From positions 1 to 12,013 of the forward strand of contig DJWL01000153.1 in the NCBI GenBank assembly GCA_002441545.1: DNA of 12,013 nucleotides, given 5' to 3'. Positions 8,448 through 12,013 of the stretch are shown here, in pieces. How positions within the stretch are numbered: the stretch's first letter is position 1; every line of letters begins with the position of its first letter. Position numbers and translations under genes: made by a program. The DNA is from Flavobacteriaceae bacterium UBA6231 (lineage in GTDB: Bacteria > Bacteroidota > Bacteroidia > Flavobacteriales > Flavobacteriaceae). Under the pieces are notes generated by a model, which made no database searches, was not told the origin of the DNA, and was given only the letters and a program-made list of their open reading frames with translations.

Positions 8448-8475
8448 AAAAGCTCTGAAAAATTTCAGAGCTTTT
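8448..8475 (-). terminator. Intrinsic terminator of the zinc metallopeptidase gene
   Basis: A perfect 13-bp inverted repeat (AAAAGCTCTGAAA at 8448-8460 against TTTCAGAGCTTTT at 8463-8475) forms a hairpin with a GC-containing core. On the minus strand it is followed by a T-rich run (TTTTTTGTTTATTTAT). It begins 18 nt past the metallopeptidase stop codon, as expected for a Rho-independent terminator. The symmetry and short A-run on the other side could give some activity on the plus strand as well. It lies only about 28 nt before the MutS-like ATG, so that gene depends on readthrough or on a promoter overlapping this region. Confidence 0.85.
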
Positions 8476-8493
8476 CATATAACTTTTTAAGGT

Positions 8494-9189
8494 TTAATCT
8501 CTTCCTCCAAACACTTGAAGTACCCAATATAAAAGGTTTGCCAAAGCACCAATAGCTGCCACTAAATAGGTTCTTGCTGCCCATTTTAGTGCATCTTCAG
8601 AACCCACATACTCATCGGGAGTTACCATATTTTTATTTTTTAACCAAACCAAGGCACGATTACTGGCATCATACTCAACTGGTAATGTAATGAAACTGAA
8701 AATAGTTGCAAAACCCATCATTAAAACTCCAGCGGCAGCAACCCACCAACCAAGGCCAAGTCCGGCAGCACCACCAAGCACCAATCCACCAATAATTAAC
8801 CATTGAGACATTCCTGAAGTCACACTAACAACAGGCACTAAAGTTGAACGCATTTCTAACCAAGCATATGCTTTAGCATGCTGTACAGCATGTCCACATT
8901 CGTGAGCTGCCACTGCCGCTGATGCCGCATTTCGCTGATTATATACCGATTCACTTAAGTTTACGGTTTTATTTTTTGGGTTATAATGATCTGTTAACTG
9001 ACCTGGTGTAGAAATAACCTCAACATCATAAATACCATGGTCTGACAACATTTTTTCGGCAATTTCTTTACCACTCATACCATTGCGTAATTGTACTTTT
9101 GAGTACTTTTCAAATTTGCGCTTTAAAGTACTGCTTACTAACCAACTTACTAAAGCTATAGCACCTATTAATATATAATATCCAATCAT
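8494..9189 (-). CDS. Membrane zinc metallopeptidase, YugP family
   Basis: This 231-residue integral membrane protein belongs to the neutral zinc metallopeptidase (YugP, Zn_peptidase_2) family. The zinc site is AAHECGHAVQHA with His96, Glu97 and His100. Glu172 in LPVEYDASNRAL is the likely third ligand, in the place of the family's conserved PxEFDAS. Membrane segments are seen at about 3-20, 117-137, 145-168 and 208-226. The segment GQLTDHYNPKNKTVNLSESVY before the site is also typical. The substrate is unknown in most species; a role in membrane protein turnover is a family-level guess. The ATG at 9187-9189 opens directly into the first membrane helix. The gene ends in a strong hairpin terminator. 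Upstream, 9190-9356 is an AT-rich gap that may hold its promoter (a TATATTTAG lies near 9215), but I see no convincing -33 box. Confidence 0.9.
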   Translation of the reverse strand: MIGYYILIGAIALVSWLVSSTLKRKFEKYSKVQLRNGMSGKEIAEKMLSDHGIYDVEVISTPGQLTDHYNPKNKTVNLSESVYNQRNAASAAVAAHECGHAVQHAKAYAWLEMRSTLVPVVSVTSGMSQWLIIGGLVLGGAAGLGLGWWVAAAGVLMMGFATIFSFITLPVEYDASNRALVWLKNKNMVTPDEYVGSEDALKWAARTYLVAAIGALANLLYWVLQVFGGRD

Positions 9190-9356
9190 TTTATCAATTT
9201 TTAATTTTAACTAAATATAGCAAAAAACAAGCCAATTTTTGTAAATGAAATTTTGTCAGTTTAATTTATTTTATTGTATTTAATTTTAAAAAGAACTAAA
9301 AAAAGCTGATATTGTTGTAATAGCATTTGAAAAAATAACAGACGGACTATCTTTTA

Positions 9357-9665
9357 TCATTTATCCAGTAATTTAACCGAAACTATTTTAAACCTATTAT
9401 TAATGACTTCGCCTTCTACTTCGACTTTTCTAATAGCTACACAAAACCCTGTATTTTCATCATGGGCATCACCAAAGTCATCAATATGGGCGCCATCTAC
9501 AAAATAAGCGTTACCATCAATACGAACTGCTAAATCACATCCTTTTTGAGTCGTCAAATCAAATTGACATTGTCCACAAGATAATTCTACTGTTTGTTTT
9601 TTTGCTTTATCATTATTGCACGCAATGCTAAAAAGCAAGATAAAAACCAGAATTATTCTTTTCAT
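9357..9665 (-). CDS. Small cysteine-rich lipoprotein, DUF6370-like
   Basis: This 102-residue protein has a type II signal peptide (MKRIILVFILLFSIAC) with the lipidated cysteine at residue 16, so it is membrane-anchored outside the cytoplasm. The mature part has a CGQC pair (Cys30, Cys33), Cys43 in KGCDLAVRIDG, Cys75 in TGFCVAIRKVEVEG, and conserved-looking acidic/His residues in GAHIDDFGDAHDE. From memory this pattern matches DUF6370, a widespread Bacteroidota family with no known function; I could not search it. The four mature cysteines plus His60 and His68 suggest a metal site or two disulfides, which is inference. It lies downstream of leuS on the same strand, with a repeat element between. 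No promoter of its own is evident, so it may be read from leuS. Confidence 0.8.
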   Translation of the reverse strand: MKRIILVFILLFSIACNNDKAKKQTVELSCGQCQFDLTTQKGCDLAVRIDGNAYFVDGAHIDDFGDAHDENTGFCVAIRKVEVEGEVINNRFKIVSVKLLDK

Positions 9666-9686
9666 GTTTTGAATTTTTAATATGGA

Positions 9687-9784
9687 ACGTCATTGCGAAA
9701 CTTTTGACAAAAAGTTGTGGCGATCTTTTTAATTTGAACTATACATTAAACAGATTACCACGTCGCTTTGCTCCTCGTAATGAC
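9687..9784. repeat. Imperfect inverted-repeat element ('CGTCATTGCGA' family) between leuS and the lipoprotein gene
   Basis: The element is bounded by ACGTCATTGCGA (9687-9698) and TCGTAATGAC (9775-9784), which are inverted copies differing at one base over ten. The inner parts also pair: the left GTGGCGATCTTTTTAAT matches the reverse complement of the right part (GTGGTAATCTGTTTAAT) at 14 of 17 positions, with some differences giving G-U pairs. The whole can fold into a long imperfect hairpin. The type (ends GTCATTGCGA, then GAAGC-AATCT words) is one I know as a dispersed intergenic repeat in Bacteroidota genomes. It starts one base past the leuS stop codon and occupies nearly the whole 120-bp gap, so it may shape the leuS mRNA 3' end. 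Confidence 0.7.
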
Positions 9785-9785
9785 A

Positions 9786-12013
9786 TTAGCCTACAATATT
9801 TACAATTTTACCAGGAACAATAATTATTTTTTTAGGTATTCTGCCTTGTAATTGCTCTTGTGTTTTTTCGTTGGCCATCACCGCTTCTTCAATTTGTTGA
9901 GCGTTAAAATCCATAGGCAATTCTAGGGTAAAACGCATTTTTCCGTTGAAAGAGATTGGGTAATTTTTACTGCTTTCAACTAAATAACTAGCATCAAATC
10001 TTGGAAATGGTGCTGTTGAAATGGATTCAGTATGCCCCAACTTTTCCCATAATTCTTCAGCAATATGAGGTGCATAAGGTGAAATTAAAATCAATAATGG
10101 TTCTAATATTTCCTTACTTGTACATTTTTGAGCAGTTAGCTCATTAACAGCAATCATAAACGTAGAAACCGAAGTATTGAATGAGAAGTTTTCAATGTCT
10201 TCTTGTACCTTTTTAATGGTTTTGTGAAGCGTTTTTAATTCCTCCCCTAGCCCCTCCGAAGGAGGGGAATCAGAAACGTAGAAGCTTTCGTTTTCTCCTT
10301 GATGATATAATCTCCAAAGTTTTTTAAGGAACCCATGCACCCCTGTAATACCAGCCGTGTTCCAAGGTTTGTATTGCTCTAAGGGGCCTAAAAACATTTC
10401 ATACAACCGTAAACTATCCGCACCATAATCAACACAAATTTGATCTGGATTGACCACGTTGTATTTGGATTTGGACATTTTTTCGACTTCGCGTCGAACT
10501 TTGAAAACATCATTATCTCCTTTGATTATTTCTCCTTTTTCTCCAATAAAAAGAGCGTTTACATATTTTTTACCAAATTCATTGTCTAATTTTAATGCTT
10601 CAACATCTAGTTCATCGGAAGCATTTACATAATCTACTTTAACATGAAGTGAACTAAAAGTAAGGTTCACTTTATATTCATCATAATTGTCTATTACATA
10701 ATCATAACTCTCTTTATCAAGAGAATAATTTGCTGCCAGTGTTCCTCTGAATATTTCTTTAATGAAATCTTTATTATTTCTAGTTTCTTTAGAAACAACT
10801 ATAGTTTCATTCATTTCATAAGATCCAAATGGAGTTCCTTCTTTTTTAGATTGAAAATCTATTTTATCTAATCTATAAACAAAAGCACTCGTCCCCAAAA
10901 TCATTCCTTGGTTAATCAGCTTTTTGGCATATTCATCAACAGGCACCAAACCTTTATCAAATAAGAATTTTTGCCAAAAACGCGAGTACAATAAATGACC
11001 GGTTGCGTGTTCGCTTCCGCCAATGTATAAATCGACATCTTTCCAATATTCTAAGGCTTCTTTACCGGCAAACTCATTTTCATTATGAGCATCCATGTAG
11101 CGGTTAAAATACCAAGAACTTCCTGCCCAACCTGGCATGGTGTTCAACTCTAAAGGAAAAATGGTTTTATTATCAATTAACTGATTACTGACCACTGCAC
11201 CTTGTTTTGTATCCCAAGCCCAAATGGTGGCATTTCCTAATGGCGGTTCGCCCGTTTCGGTTGGTAAATATTTTTCAACTTCTGGCAAACGAATTGGCAA
11301 ATGTTTCGCATCAATCATTTGTGGCATACCATTTACATAATACACAGGAAATGGTTCACCCCAATAACGTTGACGAGAAAAAACGGCATCACGCAAACGA
11401 TAATTGGTTTTCCCTTGGCCTTGTCCTAATTTTTCAAGTTCCTCAATAATTTTTTTAGTGGCTTCTTTATAGTTTAATCCATTAAGAAAATCGCTATTTG
11501 CAATAATGGTTTTGTCTTTATCGGCAAAGGCTTCTTCAGAAATATCGGCACCTTCAAAAATATTAGGAATGGGGATATTAAAATGTTTTGCAAAATCGTA
11601 ATCGCGTTGGTCTCCACATGGAACAGACATCACTGCACCAGTTCCGTAACCTGCCAAAACATAATCGCCAATCCAAACGGGAATGGGTTGTTTTGTGAAC
11701 GGATGCTCTACATAAGCACCTGTAAACACACCTGAAATGGTTTTTACATCGGCCATTCTATCGCGTTCACTACGTTTTGCGGTTGCTAAAATATAAGCCT
11801 CCACCTCAGCTTTTTGTTTAGATGTAGTAATCTGCGATACTAATTCATGCTCAGGTGCCAATGTCATAAAACTCACGCCAAAAATAGTATCAGGTCTTGT
11901 GGTGAAAACGTCTATAACATGAGATTGCTTCACTCCGTTCGCAATGACGTTGAACGATACACTAGCTCCGACCGATTTTCCAATCCAGTTGCGTTGGCTT
12001 TCTTTAAGTGAAT
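9786..12013 (-). CDS. leuS: Leucyl-tRNA synthetase (C-terminal 741 residues; 5' end outside window)
   Basis: This class Ia enzyme charges tRNA-Leu and edits mischarged products in the cytoplasm. The frame is open to the right edge, so the GTG at 11931-11933 is internal and not a start. Numbering from the first full codon, residues 1-36 lead into the CP1 editing domain, with TTRPDT (37-42) and GYGTGAVMSVPCGDQRD (121-137). The catalytic core follows (SSWYFNRYMDAHNENEFAG, then DLYIGGSEHATGHLLYSRF), then KMSKS (511-515, bases 10467-10481) and the anticodon-binding and C-terminal domains, ending KIVNIVG. Three oddities stand out: a repeat-derived segment at about 22-30 (VIANGVKQS), a long insert before KMSKS, and a palindrome-derived SPPSEGLGEE at 582-591. 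The frame is intact throughout, and the N-terminal HIGH motif lies beyond the window. Confidence 0.95.
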   Translation of the reverse strand, partial: SLKESQRNWIGKSVGASVSFNVIANGVKQSHVIDVFTTRPDTIFGVSFMTLAPEHELVSQITTSKQKAEVEAYILATAKRSERDRMADVKTISGVFTGAYVEHPFTKQPIPVWIGDYVLAGYGTGAVMSVPCGDQRDYDFAKHFNIPIPNIFEGADISEEAFADKDKTIIANSDFLNGLNYKEATKKIIEELEKLGQGQGKTNYRLRDAVFSRQRYWGEPFPVYYVNGMPQMIDAKHLPIRLPEVEKYLPTETGEPPLGNATIWAWDTKQGAVVSNQLIDNKTIFPLELNTMPGWAGSSWYFNRYMDAHNENEFAGKEALEYWKDVDLYIGGSEHATGHLLYSRFWQKFLFDKGLVPVDEYAKKLINQGMILGTSAFVYRLDKIDFQSKKEGTPFGSYEMNETIVVSKETRNNKDFIKEIFRGTLAANYSLDKESYDYVIDNYDEYKVNLTFSSLHVKVDYVNASDELDVEALKLDNEFGKKYVNALFIGEKGEIIKGDNDVFKVRREVEKMSKSKYNVVNPDQICVDYGADSLRLYEMFLGPLEQYKPWNTAGITGVHGFLKKLWRLYHQGENESFYVSDSPPSEGLGEELKTLHKTIKKVQEDIENFSFNTSVSTFMIAVNELTAQKCTSKEILEPLLILISPYAPHIAEELWEKLGHTESISTAPFPRFDASYLVESSKNYPISFNGKMRFTLELPMDFNAQQIEEAVMANEKTQEQLQGRIPKKIIIVPGKIVNIVG
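10241..10268. repeat. GC-rich palindromic repeat inside leuS coding SPPSEGLGEE
   Basis: A hairpin with a perfect 7-bp stem (CCCCTCC at 10251-10257, GGAGGGG at 10261-10267) and a GAA loop is preceded by CCTCCCCTAG, which can pair alternatively with AGGGGA. It stands out by its GC content from the AT-rich gene. Read on the minus strand in the leuS frame it gives SPPSEGLGEE. I recall similar CCTCCCC-AG-CCCCTCC words as dispersed repeats in Bacteroidota genomes, often yielding PPS-GLGE type insertions in proteins. Confidence 0.65.
11921..11950. repeat. Half-copy of the CGTCATTGCGA repeat inside leuS
   Basis: On the minus strand the segment begins ACGTCATTGCGA, identical over 12 bases to the left end of the intergenic element at 9687-9698, and goes on with ACGGAGTGAAGCAATCTC, the usual inner part of this repeat family. 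It is read in frame as about ten leuS residues (N-V-I-A-N-G-V-K-Q-S). Only one arm is present, so no long hairpin can form locally. Confidence 0.7.

Noticed and set aside
10479..10498. Short palindrome TTCGAC-TTCGC-GTCGAA near KMSKS
   Set aside because: It codes for the conserved RREVEK segment and is explained by codon choice.
10450..10632. Plus-strand open frame of 60 codons
   Set aside because: It is antisense to the KMSKS region of leuS, with low-complexity serine-rich translation.
10647..10672. 8-bp perfect inverted repeat (AAGTGAAC / GTTCACTT) with a 10-nt loop inside leuS
   Set aside because: It falls in coding sequence with no T-run and no second copy; chance is the simpler reading.
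11207..11449. Plus-strand open frame of 80 codons
   Set aside because: It is antisense to conserved leuS sequence and has no signal of its own.
11931..11933. GTG as the start codon of leuS, giving a 715-residue protein
   Set aside because: The frame stays open upstream to the window edge and codes for typical LeuRS residues (ESQRNWIGKSVGASVSF); the GTG is inside the repeat arm.
1..12013. CRISPR array, tRNA, rRNA, transposase, prophage or defence genes
   Set aside because: No regularly spaced direct repeats, RNA gene folds or matching proteins were seen; all large frames are accounted for by metabolic, translation or membrane genes.

Overview
The window looks like ordinary chromosomal DNA from a marine or soil member of the Flavobacteriaceae (Bacteroidota). 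The evidence is an AT-rich sequence, Bacteroidota-type TAnnTTTG promoter boxes with little Shine-Dalgarno signal, and a set of genes typical of that family: an S46 dipeptidyl-peptidase, a lipoprotein with a Big_5 Ig-like domain, a membrane MutS-like ATPase, a YugP-type zinc metallopeptidase and a short cysteine-rich DUF6370-type lipoprotein. Nothing in it looks like a phage, plasmid, CRISPR or defence locus. I did not find a complete undescribed system.

Layout, left to right. The first 119 bases hold the 5' end of a class II glycyl-tRNA synthetase gene on the minus strand. Divergent from it are a comF-family gene and a large lipoprotein gene, both plus. Convergent with these, on the minus strand, is a two-gene unit: a PLP aminotransferase followed after 2 nt by a YafV-type omega-amidase. 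Together they are likely to run the transamination and omega-amidase route for methionine or glutamine keto-acid salvage. A divergent promoter region of about 80 bp separates this unit from a plus-strand periplasmic S46 dipeptidyl-peptidase (DPP11-like by its Arg645). The rest of the window is minus strand, read from the right: leuS (5' end outside the window), the cysteine-rich lipoprotein, the zinc metallopeptidase with a clear intrinsic terminator, and the membrane MutS-like ATPase.

The least ordinary part is leuS. Its reading frame has taken in pieces of two different short palindromic repeats: an 'ACGTCATTGCGA...' element coding for about ten residues at the entry to the editing domain, and a GC-rich 'CCCCTCC/GGAGGGG' element coding for SPPSEGLGEE in the anticodon-binding region. 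A full-length imperfect inverted-repeat relative of the first element lies one base past the leuS stop codon. The gene also has an unusually long insert before the KMSKS loop. These look like in-frame exaptations of genome-wide repeats into an essential enzyme and are the best leads here.
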